Positions 54,634 through 63,487 of a stretch of 64,000 bases of DNA are shown piece by piece; within the stretch, counting starts at the first letter, position 1; every line of letters begins with the position of its first letter. Source of the DNA: CAWAPS01 sp963783945 (lineage in GTDB: Bacteria > Actinomycetota > Acidimicrobiia > Acidimicrobiales > Palsa-688); the NCBI GenBank assembly GCA_963783945.1, contig CAWAPS010000019.1, forward strand, positions 868,001 to 932,000, given 5' to 3'. The notes under the pieces were generated by a model. The model did not search any database, had not been told where the DNA came from, and saw nothing but the letters and a program-made list of their open reading frames with translations. A program made the position numbers and the translations under genes.

Positions 54634-55020
54634 TTACAAGTAGGTATTCATGGCCGAGAGGGACGGGTCGGCAACACCGGTCGCGAAGACATCGACCATC
54701 GTGCAGCCCTCTGGCCCAGCGACCAGGGGACCGTAGGTGGTGCCGGCATTGACTACCCGCATACTGCCAACACCGTGCTGGCGTCGAGTTATCTCGATCG
54801 AACCCTCCACCACGATCGAGCAATAGTCGGCGTGGTGATAGTGGGGCCCGACCACTGCCCCGGGCTCGTATTTCGAAATAACGATGGTCGTTCCCGCCCC
54901 GCGCTCGTCGACGCTGAGTGTCACCATTGAATGGGACAGCTTCTTCACCGGGTCGTAAGCCCACTCGCCGGGCTCGTCCCAAGTGAAGAATCGCTGACCC
55001 TTCTTATAATCAGTTGGCAA
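54634..55020 (-). CDS. Cupin domain protein
   Basis: A 128-residue cupin. VVGPHYHHADYCSIVVEGSIEI gives the HxHxxDY-type ligands and TTYGPLVAGPEGCTMVDVFATG the second motif; both are very similar to the neighbour at 53879, indicating a tandem pair. The start appears to be TTG at 55020, giving MPTDYKKGQRFFTWDEPGEW; no strong ribosome site is seen, so the N terminus may be altered. On the same strand as the SDR upstream. Confidence 0.78.
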   Translation of the reverse strand: MPTDYKKGQRFFTWDEPGEWAYDPVKKLSHSMVTLSVDERGAGTTIVISKYEPGAVVGPHYHHADYCSIVVEGSIEITRRQHGVGSMRVVNAGTTYGPLVAGPEGCTMVDVFATGVADPSLSAMNTYL

Positions 55021-55114
55021 GCAGCCTGCCGCTGGGGCGTCTACATCTCGAACTCGTCCGGTGTTCCTCCCAGTTCGTTACCAGTTTGGAGGCTACTGGG
55101 GACCGGGCGTGCCT

Positions 55115-55963
55115 TTAGGTGCTGGCGGGGTCGTCGCCCATGATCCCCCCAGCGTGTTGGAGCATCGCCTTGACCGTGTCGTTTCGGGTCATCGAGCGCA
55201 TCATCGCTTCGCTCTGTCTGAACTCTTCGGTCACGAACCAGGTAGGACCGTTGGCGAGGTTCGCGATGGCTTCGGCCACGGTGTCCTCAACAGTGGCGGC
55301 GCCCGGAATCGGGGAGGCATCGTCGGCGCTGGCGATGACGCCACGCTTGGCCAGGATCCGTCGCAACGCAGGGGTGTCCGTGACACTGAGAACCAGGCCA
55401 AGGACGTCGACGCCCTTGTCGTGGAGTTCGGCCCATAGCGCCTCGGCCATCACCATGTCGAAGGCCTTGCTGGCGCAGTAGGCGACCATGTTCTGACCGC
55501 CGGCCAGGCCTGCGCCCGACGAGACCAGGACGATGCCGCCCTTCCCGCGAGCCGCCATCGGCCCGGCGAAGTGGTGGCACAGCTGCATCGGCACTACGCA
55601 ATTGCGCTGAACCAGACCAAGGGCGACACCGACAGGCTTGGCCAGGAAAGGCTCGTAGTTCGGGTCGGCGCCCGCGCAGTACATGAGCATGCCGATGTCC
55701 AGTCCCGACGTGGCGTCGGCGATGGTCGCTACCGCCCCGTCGGCGGCGAGGTCGACCGCCACCGCTCGGGTCTCGACGCCCGTGTCGGCGGCGATGGCAT
55801 GAGCCATCTCTGTGAGCACCGGCTGGCGCCGGGCGACCACCACCACGTTGACCCCCCGCTCGGCCATGGCTCGGGCGTAGGCCGCACCGACCCCTTCTGA
55901 GGCCCCGGCGACCAGCGCCCACGGCCCGTATCGATCCTTGAACGCGGTGTCTGCAGCAGTCAT
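55115..55963 (-). CDS. SDR family oxidoreductase
   Basis: A 282-residue SDR starting MTAADTAFKDRYGPWALVAG, with GASEGVGAAYA as cofactor loop, MYCAGAD in place of NNAG, LVSSGAGLAG with the Ser and YCASK as the Tyr-X3-Lys. Paralog of the SDR at 47746. AAGGAG is 8 bases before the ATG. It heads a minus-strand run with the two cupins. Oxidises or reduces an unknown alcohol or ketone. Confidence 0.9.
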   Translation of the reverse strand: MTAADTAFKDRYGPWALVAGASEGVGAAYARAMAERGVNVVVVARRQPVLTEMAHAIAADTGVETRAVAVDLAADGAVATIADATSGLDIGMLMYCAGADPNYEPFLAKPVGVALGLVQRNCVVPMQLCHHFAGPMAARGKGGIVLVSSGAGLAGGQNMVAYCASKAFDMVMAEALWAELHDKGVDVLGLVLSVTDTPALRRILAKRGVIASADDASPIPGAATVEDTVAEAIANLANGPTWFVTEEFRQSEAMMRSMTRNDTVKAMLQHAGGIMGDDPAST

Positions 55964-56437
55964 GGGCGGGACTCCTTCTACCTCGTGGCTCGTTGCGTTA
56001 GTCGCGCCTCAGAGTGTCGCCAGTCATCTTCGACGGCGCGGGACAACAACCGCAGGCGGACCCCTCTCACACCGTATAGTTTATGCCGGCCGCACAGCCT
56101 TGTCTCGTCTCCTTGCAGCCGGCCTGGAACCGGCGGTTGCTGTTGCCGCATCTGTCTGATCAACCAACTCGGTCAGGAGCTCATGCCACTGGCCGGCGTT
56201 GTCAACGGCGCCTTCGTGGTCTTGGACTCCGGAGACATCCACTGAAGCGGGCCGAGGGGAATCGCCGTGAGCTACTTCGTTGGTCAGCTCGGCGAGGCGC
56301 CGGCCGAGCTTGAGGACTCCGATATTTGGATTCCTCGCTCAACGTGCCGGATGTTCGGGTCGGGTCCGCTTTGGATTGGCGGCTGACACCAACGACTGGT
56401 CTGGTAGGTTTTCTTTGCCGGTTTAGGAGGGCGTTCT
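55964..56437. other. Intergenic region upstream of a P450 gene
   Basis: 474 bases between divergent SDR and P450 genes. A short in-frame stretch near 56157-56245 (LINQLGQELMPLAGVVNGAFVVLD) looks coding-like but I cannot assign it to a family; it may be the end of a lost gene. Promoters for both flanking genes are expected here. AGGAGGG precedes the P450 start. Confidence 0.4.
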
Positions 56438-57634
56438 ATGCAATCTGCACGATCCGACAAGGCCGTATACGACGTCGACCCGCGGTCAGGTCAGCCGTAC
56501 CCGCTGTGGTCCGAGTTTCGAACTCACTGTCCCGTAGCGCCGACCGAAGGAGTTGGCGGGTTCGGCGACCGGACTCAATACCATGTGACCACCTGGGCCG
56601 ACGTGGAGACCGTGCTGCGTGACGGTGATAGGTTTTCGGCATCGATCAACGCGGAACTGTCCGGCCAGATCATGGGTGAGTTCATGCTCGGGATGGACGG
56701 CCAGGAACATCGTTCGGTTCGAAATCTGGTTGCGGGCGCGTTTCGGGCCTCGCAGCTGGAACGGTGGGAGAACACTCTGGTCCGCCCCATGATCGGGCGG
56801 CTGTTGGACGCTATAGCACCAAACGGGCGGTCGGATCTCGTGGCCGATGTCACCAGTCAGTATCCGGTGGAGGTGATCTGCCGAGTGGTGGGGGTGCCCC
56901 TCCAGGACAGATCCCAGTTTCAACGTTGGTCCGAGGACATGACGAGCGGAGCCGTCGAAACCGAAACTGCCCTGGCCGCTTCGCTGGCGATGAGGGAATA
57001 TCTTGGTTCGATCGTCGAGGCCCGACGTTCGAATCCGACCGGCGATCTCATCAGCGAGCTCCTGAATGCCGAGATCGATGGGCACAAGCTGAGCGACGAG
57101 AAGATATACGGGTTTCTGCAGCTGCTCTTACCCGCCGGCGCAGAGACCACGTTCCGGGCGATGGGCAACGCGCTGGTCGCCTTGCTCACGATTCCCGCCT
57201 TGCTCGACCGCGTAGTCGCCGACCGTGCCCTGCTGTCTGCGGCTATCGAGGAGACCCTGCGGTGGGAGACATCTGTCACCCAGGTGGTGCGGGTCGCGAC
57301 GCGCGCCACCGAACTCAGCGGCTGTCCCATCCCTGCCGGCGCCGCCATCGCCGTTTTCAACGGCTCCGCCAACCACGACGAGACACATTTCTCCAAGCCT
57401 GAAGTCTTTGACCTCGACCGCCCCACCCAGAACCATCTGGCCTTCGGCACGGGAGAGCACCAGTGCCTCGGAATGCACCTGGCCCGACTCGAACTGCGGG
57501 TCGGCCTGAACACCATCCTCGATCGATTGGTGAACCTCCGACTCGACCCCGACTACCCGGCACCAACAATCCACGGCTTCTCCTTCCGCGGTCCCGACGC
57601 CGTGCACGTTCTCTTCGATCCACCGAAACGCTGA
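56438..57634 (+). CDS. Cytochrome P450
   Basis: A 398-residue bacterial class I P450. The I-helix motif AGAETT is at 233-238, the K-helix EETLR at 271-275 and the heme loop FGTGEHQCLGMHLARLE with Cys343. It needs a ferredoxin and reductase encoded elsewhere. AGGAGGG lies 7 bases before the ATG. The protein begins with DVDPRSGQPYPLWSEFR, as in steroid- and terpene-associated families, but the substrate cannot be fixed. Upstream gap is long, suggesting its own promoter. Confidence 0.93.
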   Translation: MQSARSDKAVYDVDPRSGQPYPLWSEFRTHCPVAPTEGVGGFGDRTQYHVTTWADVETVLRDGDRFSASINAELSGQIMGEFMLGMDGQEHRSVRNLVAGAFRASQLERWENTLVRPMIGRLLDAIAPNGRSDLVADVTSQYPVEVICRVVGVPLQDRSQFQRWSEDMTSGAVETETALAASLAMREYLGSIVEARRSNPTGDLISELLNAEIDGHKLSDEKIYGFLQLLLPAGAETTFRAMGNALVALLTIPALLDRVVADRALLSAAIEETLRWETSVTQVVRVATRATELSGCPIPAGAAIAVFNGSANHDETHFSKPEVFDLDRPTQNHLAFGTGEHQCLGMHLARLELRVGLNTILDRLVNLRLDPDYPAPTIHGFSFRGPDAVHVLFDPPKR

Positions 57635-57776
57635 TCCACGACCTCGGCAACAAGCTCGCCACGTCGGCTATCACCATGCGCCGGACGCGAGATAGACCGT
57701 GGCGGACCAAACGTGCCAGGACGCATAGGCGAGAATTACGATGCGCCGGCGGTGCAGGTCAGGAAACGGAGGCTCA

Positions 57777-58085
57777 ATGGGAGATCTCTCAGTGTTGAAG
57801 CGCTGTGTCACCGAGCTCAACCGCGTGGTCGACAACATCGGAGCCGACCAGCTAGGCGATCCTACGCCGTGCAGCGAGTGGGTCGTGCGCGACGTCCTCA
57901 ACCACGTCGCCGCAGGCGGAACGATGTTCGCTACCGGCGCGGAGCAGGGCTCCATCTCCGATGAGCTCGTGAGCAAGCTGTTCGTCACCGAGGACCCGAG
58001 GTTCTTCGGCGCGTTCGGACCGAGCAGCTCGACCTCCCGGCTACCGGCATGGACTGGCGTGTCCGGGACCTTCCTGCCCACGTGA
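57777..58085 (+). pseudogene. Truncated DinB/maleylpyruvate isomerase-like N-terminal domain
   Basis: The ATG at 57777 (GGAGG upstream) opens a protein whose first 65 residues match the TIGR03086/mycothiol-dependent maleylpyruvate isomerase N-terminal family: PTPCSEWVVRDVLNHV with the metal-binding His. Full relatives have about 190-200 residues. Here recognisable sequence ends near DPRFFGAFG and the frame closes after 102 residues. A different frame continues with coding-like sequence (58049-58200, TSVIQHIGKVRIASGGEDLM). It may be a deleted gene; mycothiol usage fits an actinobacterium. Confidence 0.55.
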
Positions 58086-58270
58086 CGTCAGTGATCCAGC
58101 ACATCGGTAAAGTCCGGATCGCCTCCGGCGGTGAGGACCTCATGGAAATGCAGGCTGCGCTGGCCGCGGCCGCGAACGTGGAGGAGGTGAAGGCCTCGGG
58201 GCGGCTGGTTTTGGGCAGAACCAGGACCTGCCGCGCTAGACTCCGCCCGACCATCAATTGGGGGGAAGAA

Positions 58271-59569
58271 ATGAAGCGAGTGACGTCGAGACGGAAGTAC
58301 TTTTCGGCTGTATTTGGTTTGGTTCTGGTTGTAGCGGTGGCCGCTTGCTCGTCCAGTAGCAAGGGGACCTCCAGTAGTCCTTCTTCGGGCAGTGCCTCGC
58401 CGGCCGGCTCGTCGTCTGCGGGCTCCTCGTCGGGCAGTGGATCGTCGAACCAAACCACGGGGGCTCCTATCAAGGTCGGCTTCATGTGCACTTGTTCGGG
58501 GGCAGGCGGATTTGGGGCCTTGATTCTGCCCGCGGAAGATGTGTTCAAGGCCTGGGTGAACACGGTGAACGCGTCGGGGGGGATCAGCGGCCACTCCGTA
58601 CAGGTGACCTACGAAGACGACGGCGGTAATCCCGGTACGTCCGTTTCAGACCTCCAGACGCTGATATCGGACCATGTGGTCGCAATCGTCAACGATTCGG
58701 TTCTGGATTCCGCTTGGGCGTCTACGGTGCAGGCGGCGAAGATCCCTGTCGTGGGCGTCAACGTTACCGAGGTTCCGTTCTACACCAATCCTGACTTCTA
58801 TCCCGAAGGCCAGACCAACGACAGCACGAACGTAGGACTCGTCACCACTCTCAAGACAGCGGGCGCGACCAACTACGCCGACTTCTACTGTGCCGAATCA
58901 CCGATCTGCGCGGCGAGCGTCCCGCAGCTCCGAGCTGACGGTAAGCAGCTGGGCGTACCGATGGTGCTGGCCGACGAGATCTCGGCGACGGCGCCGAACT
59001 ACACCGCTCAGTGCGTGGCTGCTTCTCAGGCGCACGTGACCGGGATCTTCATCGGCGGTAGCTCGCCGGAGGAAGCCAGGATTGGAGCGGATTGTGCTCG
59101 GCAGAACTACCAGCCGATCTATGTCACCGGGGGCGAGGGCTTCGGCTTGGTGCTGGCCCCCGCTCCAGGTATCAGAGATCATCTTTGGAGCGAGTACAAC
59201 GACCTTCCGTTCTGGACCACCAATCCGGCTACTCAAGCGTTGGACACCGCGATGGATAAATACTTCCCGGGCGTGCGAGAGAACGCCAACGTTTACAACG
59301 AGCAGTCTGCGATGGCGTGGCCGTCGGGGCTTCTCCTCGAGGATGGCATAAAGGCTGGCGGCCTTACGGCCAGCGAGACCCCCACCGCTGCGGAGGTCGT
59401 CAACGGGCTAGACTCCTTGAAGGGCGACACGTTGCAGGGGTGGGCACCGCCGCTGACCTTCACTGCGGGAAAACCACATCCTATTGACTGCTGGTTCACT
59501 GCTCGAGTTCAGAACGGCGTTCCTAGCATGGTGAACGGTGGCAAGGTGACCTGCGCGAACAACTCATAG
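58271..59569 (+). CDS. Branched-chain amino acid-type ABC transporter substrate-binding lipoprotein
   Basis: A 432-residue exported lipoprotein: KRVTSRRKYF, a hydrophobic stretch and lipobox VAVAAC (Cys26), then a Ser/Gly-rich linker to about 65. The mature part is a type 1 periplasmic binding protein: IKVGFMCTCSGAGGFG, FKAWVNTVNASGGISGHSVQ and YEDDGGNPGTSV are typical. The start at 58271 follows GGGGGAAGAA; upstream in-frame codons belong to something else. Permease and ATPase genes are not nearby. It may deliver aromatic or other catabolic substrates. A C-terminal fragment of a relative lies at 36281. Confidence 0.88.
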   Translation: MKRVTSRRKYFSAVFGLVLVVAVAACSSSSKGTSSSPSSGSASPAGSSSAGSSSGSGSSNQTTGAPIKVGFMCTCSGAGGFGALILPAEDVFKAWVNTVNASGGISGHSVQVTYEDDGGNPGTSVSDLQTLISDHVVAIVNDSVLDSAWASTVQAAKIPVVGVNVTEVPFYTNPDFYPEGQTNDSTNVGLVTTLKTAGATNYADFYCAESPICAASVPQLRADGKQLGVPMVLADEISATAPNYTAQCVAASQAHVTGIFIGGSSPEEARIGADCARQNYQPIYVTGGEGFGLVLAPAPGIRDHLWSEYNDLPFWTTNPATQALDTAMDKYFPGVRENANVYNEQSAMAWPSGLLLEDGIKAGGLTASETPTAAEVVNGLDSLKGDTLQGWAPPLTFTAGKPHPIDCWFTARVQNGVPSMVNGGKVTCANNS

Positions 59570-59706
59570 CCTTAAGACCCGCACTCGGCGGGGCGCCTGG
59601 TGGTCTTCGGGATGTACGGAGCTTTCGAGCTGCCCCGGCCGCCCGGTGCCCCGCCGGACTGACACTGAGGCGAAGTTCGTCGAAAGCACGAGCATCTTTG
59701 CAAGGA

Positions 59707-60639
59707 TCATGGCGCCTCCGCCCGACGCCGGTGAGCGAGTCCGATTACCCGCAGCTCATCGAACGCGGACCCTGGAAGCACATAGCCGTCCAGGTCCTCG
59801 ATTTCATCGAGGTGTTCGTCGATGTCCTCCGCGGTAGCGTTGTGGTCCTGCGGGCTCAACCAGCCATCGGACACGCCTGTGAAGACGCGAGCGAAGCGAC
59901 CGCCCCCTGCTGAAAAGGCCTGCCCGCTGACCCGGCAAGCAGAGCTAGCCAGATACGCCACCATGGGCGAAACCAGCTCCGGCGAGGCAGTCGGCGGTAG
60001 CCCGGTGTTCAGGACCTGCTGCATGATCTCTGGCTCCGGCCGCTGCTTATGGAACGGCGCAATAGGAAGTATGCAATTGCACCGGACCCCATGTTGCGCG
60101 CCCTCCAGAGCCAAAGCCCGGCCTAAGCCCAGAACCCCAGCCTTGGCCGCCACATAGTTGCTCCCTTTCTCACGGCCGAACGCACCCGCATTCGAGCTGG
60201 TCAGGACGATTCTCCCATAGCCCTTCTCGCTCATGATCGACCACGCCGGTTGCGTCACGAAAAACGCGCCTCGCAAATGAACATCGAGCACCGGGTCGAG
60301 TTGCTCTGCGGTCATCTCATCGTAGAAGCAGTGTCGCCACACCCCTGCGTTATGTATCACCGCGTCCACAGTCCCAAAACTCTTGAGTGCCGTTTCTATG
60401 ATCCCTCGGCCGCCGTCGGGTGTAGCCACCGAGTCGTACGAGGCCGCGGCGGCGCCGCCAAGAGCCTGGATGTCCGCCACAACCAGGTCCGCAGCCGGCC
60501 CCGATGGGCCATCCAGACCGCCGACGTCGTTCACGACCACGGCAGCCCCGCGTCGGGCCAGCTCGATGGCGTACACCCGACCCAGTCCACCCCCTGCCCC
60601 GGTTACGACTGCAACCTGCCCGTCAAACGAGATCCGCAT
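59707..60639 (-). CDS. SDR family oxidoreductase, (3R)-hydroxyacyl-CoA dehydrogenase-like
   Basis: A 310-residue SDR from ATG 60639. VVTGAGGGLGRVYAIELARRGAAVVVNDVGG is typical of the MFE-2-type (3R)-hydroxyacyl-CoA dehydrogenase branch, including the NDVGG loop. IHNAGV, LTSSNAGAFG and YVAAK complete the active site. It has a C-terminal extension after SGQAFSAGGG (residues 240-310) rich in acidic residues. It follows the P450 gene at 60710 by 70 bases on the same strand, so the two are probably one operon: hydroxylation followed by alcohol oxidation. Confidence 0.88.
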   Translation of the reverse strand: MRISFDGQVAVVTGAGGGLGRVYAIELARRGAAVVVNDVGGLDGPSGPAADLVVADIQALGGAAAASYDSVATPDGGRGIIETALKSFGTVDAVIHNAGVWRHCFYDEMTAEQLDPVLDVHLRGAFFVTQPAWSIMSEKGYGRIVLTSSNAGAFGREKGSNYVAAKAGVLGLGRALALEGAQHGVRCNCILPIAPFHKQRPEPEIMQQVLNTGLPPTASPELVSPMVAYLASSACRVSGQAFSAGGGRFARVFTGVSDGWLSPQDHNATAEDIDEHLDEIEDLDGYVLPGSAFDELRVIGLAHRRRAEAP

Positions 60640-60709
60640 CAAAACCCCCTATCTCCGCCACTTGGTGTGATGCAGTACATCGCTCCACCTCCATGCCTGG
60701 GGTTGCCGG

Positions 60710-61906
60710 TCAGGGGGTCGTCGCCGGGAGGGTCTTCCATCCCCGGACCGTGGTCGTGGTCGCCATGGTGGCGTTCTCGGTGTCGATCTCCCATTCCGGG
60801 AATCGCTTGAGGATCTCCTCCAAAGCAATGCGGCCTTCCGCCCGGGCCAGCGAGGCACCCAGGCAGAAATGGATCCCCAACCCGAACGTCAGGTGCTGGC
60901 CGATCGAGCGGGTGGCCTCGAAGCGGTCACCGTCGACGAAGCGTCGCTCGTCGCGGTTGGCCGAACCCATAAGGAACAACATGGTGCTGCCGGCAGGCAC
61001 GACCTCCCCATGGTGCTCCACGTCGCGCACCACATAGCGAGCGGCGGCCAACCCCGGGGGCTCGAAGCGCAGAATCTCCTCGATGGCGTTCGCCACCAGC
61101 GACGCATCGTCGACCAGCAGACGCCGCTGGTCGGGATGGTCCCCCAGCACCTTGCCGATCCAGCCGATCAGCCGCCCGGTAGTCTCGTTGCCGGCAACCG
61201 CCAGCACATTGACGTAGGTCAGCAGTTCTCCCCGGGTGAGGCGGCGGCGAGTTCCCGTCTCGTCAACGAACTCAGCTTGCAGCAGATCGGTCATCAGATC
61301 GTCGGAGGGATGCTGGGTCCTCCACTCGACATAGTCGGCGAAGACGGCACCGTCGATCAGGTCCTCCGGGACCTCCCAACGCTCCCCCGGTTTGGACTCC
61401 AGTGTCCCGTCGGCCCACGCCTTGATGGCGTCCTGGTCCTGCTCCGGTATCCCCAGCAGCAGGCCGATCATTCGCATTGGCATGGTGTTGCCCAGATCCA
61501 CCATGAAGTCGAAACGACCGGCGCCGACCAGAGGGTCCAGACACCGGGCGCAGTACTCGCGAATGCGCGGTTCGAGGCCGTTCATCCGCTTCGGGGTGAA
61601 CACCCTCGACAGCATCGAACGCCGCCCCGTATGCAGCGGCGGGTCCTCAAAGATCAAACTACCCGGCGGCAGCTGCAGCTCACTCTTGATCTGATCCAGC
61701 GAACCCCCGCGGCGCGAGCTGTACGACCCTCGATCCACCAGCGCCCGCTCCACATCGTCGTAAAGACTTATGGCATAGAAATCGAACCGCTCATTGAAAT
61801 ACAGCGGCGCCTCCTCCCGCAGCCGCCGGAACACCGGATAGGGATTCCGGTAGATGTCGACATCGTACGGGTCGTAATAGACATCGCCAAGGACAACCAT
61901 CGTCAC
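60710..61906 (-). CDS. Cytochrome P450
   Basis: A P450 of about 398 residues with I-helix AGNETT, K-helix EEILR and heme loop FGLGIHFCLGASLARAE. The start is either GTG 61906 (AGGAGGAG at good spacing) or ATG 61900. It begins VVLGDVYYDPYDVDIYRNPYP, the common bacterial P450 opening. A 25-bp palindrome lies 32 bases upstream. Operon with the SDR at 59707. Different subfamily from the P450 at 56438 judging by low similarity outside the motifs. Confidence 0.92.
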   Translation of the reverse strand: MTMVVLGDVYYDPYDVDIYRNPYPVFRRLREEAPLYFNERFDFYAISLYDDVERALVDRGSYSSRRGGSLDQIKSELQLPPGSLIFEDPPLHTGRRSMLSRVFTPKRMNGLEPRIREYCARCLDPLVGAGRFDFMVDLGNTMPMRMIGLLLGIPEQDQDAIKAWADGTLESKPGERWEVPEDLIDGAVFADYVEWRTQHPSDDLMTDLLQAEFVDETGTRRRLTRGELLTYVNVLAVAGNETTGRLIGWIGKVLGDHPDQRRLLVDDASLVANAIEEILRFEPPGLAAARYVVRDVEHHGEVVPAGSTMLFLMGSANRDERRFVDGDRFEATRSIGQHLTFGLGIHFCLGASLARAEGRIALEEILKRFPEWEIDTENATMATTTTVRGWKTLPATTP

Positions 61907-61937
61907 ACGTCTCCTCCTGGAGAGGCCGACGGGAAGC

Positions 61938-61962
61938 AAGCAGAGTTGGCAATACTCTGCTT
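61938..61962. promoter_or_regulatory. Candidate operator upstream of the P450-SDR operon
   Basis: A perfect inverted repeat, AAGCAGAGT and ACTCTGCTT, separated by 7 bases, 32-56 bases upstream of the P450 start. Size and place suit a dimeric repressor such as TetR or GntR type. The rest of the 345-base gap (61907-62251) shows no gene. Confidence 0.45.
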
Positions 61963-62251
61963 CGCCACCACTGCCTGCCCCACACCCTTGAACACATAGC
62001 GTGAAAGCCTGAACAGGTGTTTAGCACGCTCAGCTTCTTTCTCGCAACAGGCAACTCGCCCCCGCCGAAGTTGAGCCCGGGCATCGAGCGCCGAGGATGG
62101 ACCTACCTCGGCAAGCGGATCGACGATGACGCGAACCGCATCCACCCCTAGGAGCGAGATGACACCAGTGTCGACGAGGTGCGTCAGCGCCGACCGTCCA
62201 TCGAGATGTCTCGGGGGTACTGTGATCGACGTAGAGGAGGAACAGGCCCGC

Positions 62252-62828
62252 ATGGTCGACCGTCGGCGTGATCCTGGTCATGGGGAAGGGCGACGTCGCC
62301 GGTTGACGCGCCTTCGGTTAGGGATTTGCGCCGTCGCCGTCGCCGTGATCGTTTCTTCGGTAGTCCTCGCCGTGAGTTACTCGGGAGTCAGCCCGACCGT
62401 CCGCGTTTTGAACATTCCGGTACCTCGGGTCGACCTGGCCAACGTTATTCCGGGGGCACCGAGTATCTCGATGGCCAGCCTCCGCGGACATGCCGTAGTG
62501 GTCAATTTCCTGGGGATCGTGGTGTCCGCCCTGCGTGAAGGAAATGCCCACTCTTCAAGCTGCCCATCGAAAGCTCGGCAACCGAGTGGTCTTTATCGGG
62601 ATCGACGAGGAGGACACTCGCCAGGCGGCGATCAGCTTCCTTCGCGGTGTTGGAGTGACCTACAGCAACGGATTTGACGCCAACGGTTCGGTGGGGCGGT
62701 CGTTCGTCATCGACGGGACGCCGACGACTTACTTTATTTCCAACGGTCGCGAGCTTGACTACACTCCGGGCGAGCTCACGACGGCGAGTCTTCGCACGAA
62801 CCTACGAGAACTGTTTGGGGTGTCGTGA
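62252..62828 (+). pseudogene. Membrane-anchored thioredoxin-like (TlpA/ResA type) protein with a frameshift
   Basis: ATG 62252 opens a protein with a basic N terminus (RRRRLTRLRLG), one membrane segment (about 22-45) and then SMASLRGHAVVVNF, the lead-in of a TlpA/ResA thioredoxin domain. Directly after this, the active-site WGSWCPPCVKEMPTLQ and the rest (RVVFIGIDEED, FVIDGTPTTYFI) appear in the next frame up to 62828. One extra C at 62509-62510 explains the break. The intact protein would have about 191 residues and a periplasmic-side CPPC disulfide reductase. Next to the TAT molybdoenzyme, it could serve extracytoplasmic redox maturation. Confidence 0.8.
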
Positions 62829-63134
62829 ACCGGAGAATCGCGCCCGCGCCGCCCGGGAGTCGTTCGCTGCAGGTCGCAGAGCAGAGTCGAAACACCGCGG
62901 TACACGAAGCCCGACTCGGATCTCTTCAGCCCCTGGAGCCAAAGGGTGCGATTCGATCAGTTCATCGAGACCGTCGGCATCGGACGGCCGGTCCCTCAGC
63001 ACCATCTGCTCGGGCTCTGCCCTCGCTCGACGAGACACCGCCTCGGTAGCGCTCCTCTGCCCGATGCCAGGCGAACTGGATCGAATGCCCGTCGTGATGC
63101 CGACCCCACCACGACCGTCTCGACCGAGAACTCC
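62829..63134. other. Intergenic region without a recognised gene
   Basis: 306 bases between the thioredoxin-like gene and the small membrane protein gene, which are convergent. No frame resembles a known protein and no clear terminator hairpin was found. Confidence 0.4.
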
Positions 63135-63332
63135 TCAAATGTGAGCCTGTCGGCGCCAGATACGAGCCGCCCACACCACCAGCGTCACCCCGACGACGAC
63201 CGCCGCCGCACCCAGCACGGCGAACTGTCCGTGACCAGACATGCCCGAGCCGGGCATCGCTCCGGAACCTTGGGCGATCCACACCGCACCGACAGCGCAA
63301 CAGACCACACCAATGATCCCGCGAATCCACAC
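63135..63332 (-). CDS. Small membrane protein
   Basis: A 65-residue protein from GTG 63332 (GGAGA upstream) with two predicted membrane segments, IIGVVCCAVGAVWIAQG (about 5-21) and FAVLGAAAVVVGVTLVVWAA (about 36-56), joined by a Gly/Ser-rich loop GAMPGSGMSGHG, and ending in a basic WRRQAHI. Similar two-helix proteins (VGxxWIxQGxG...) are widespread in actinobacteria without known role. Divergent from the molybdoenzyme at 63488. Confidence 0.65.
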   Translation of the reverse strand: MWIRGIIGVVCCAVGAVWIAQGSGAMPGSGMSGHGQFAVLGAAAVVVGVTLVVWAARIWRRQAHI

Positions 63333-63487
63333 CGCGCTCTCCGATCTGTCCCAGCAGTACCAGGCCGGACATCTGCTCAGTATCACTCAATACGCATCTC
63401 CGGGCATGACAGATTGCCGATGAATCCCGACAGGTCGGGGGACCTGACGACCGAACGGCACTTCAAGGCTGTAGAACGTAGGTAGTC

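Noticed and set aside
53879..54982. A 367-residue minus-strand protein starting at 54982
   Set aside because: Only the part from GTG 54436 is cupin; the rest is the out-of-frame shadow of the neighbouring cupin gene plus intergenic sequence.
58049..58270. An upstream extension of the binding lipoprotein (start at 58049)
   Set aside because: It would bury the signal peptide and lipobox after 74 unrelated residues; the start at 58271 has a good ribosome site.
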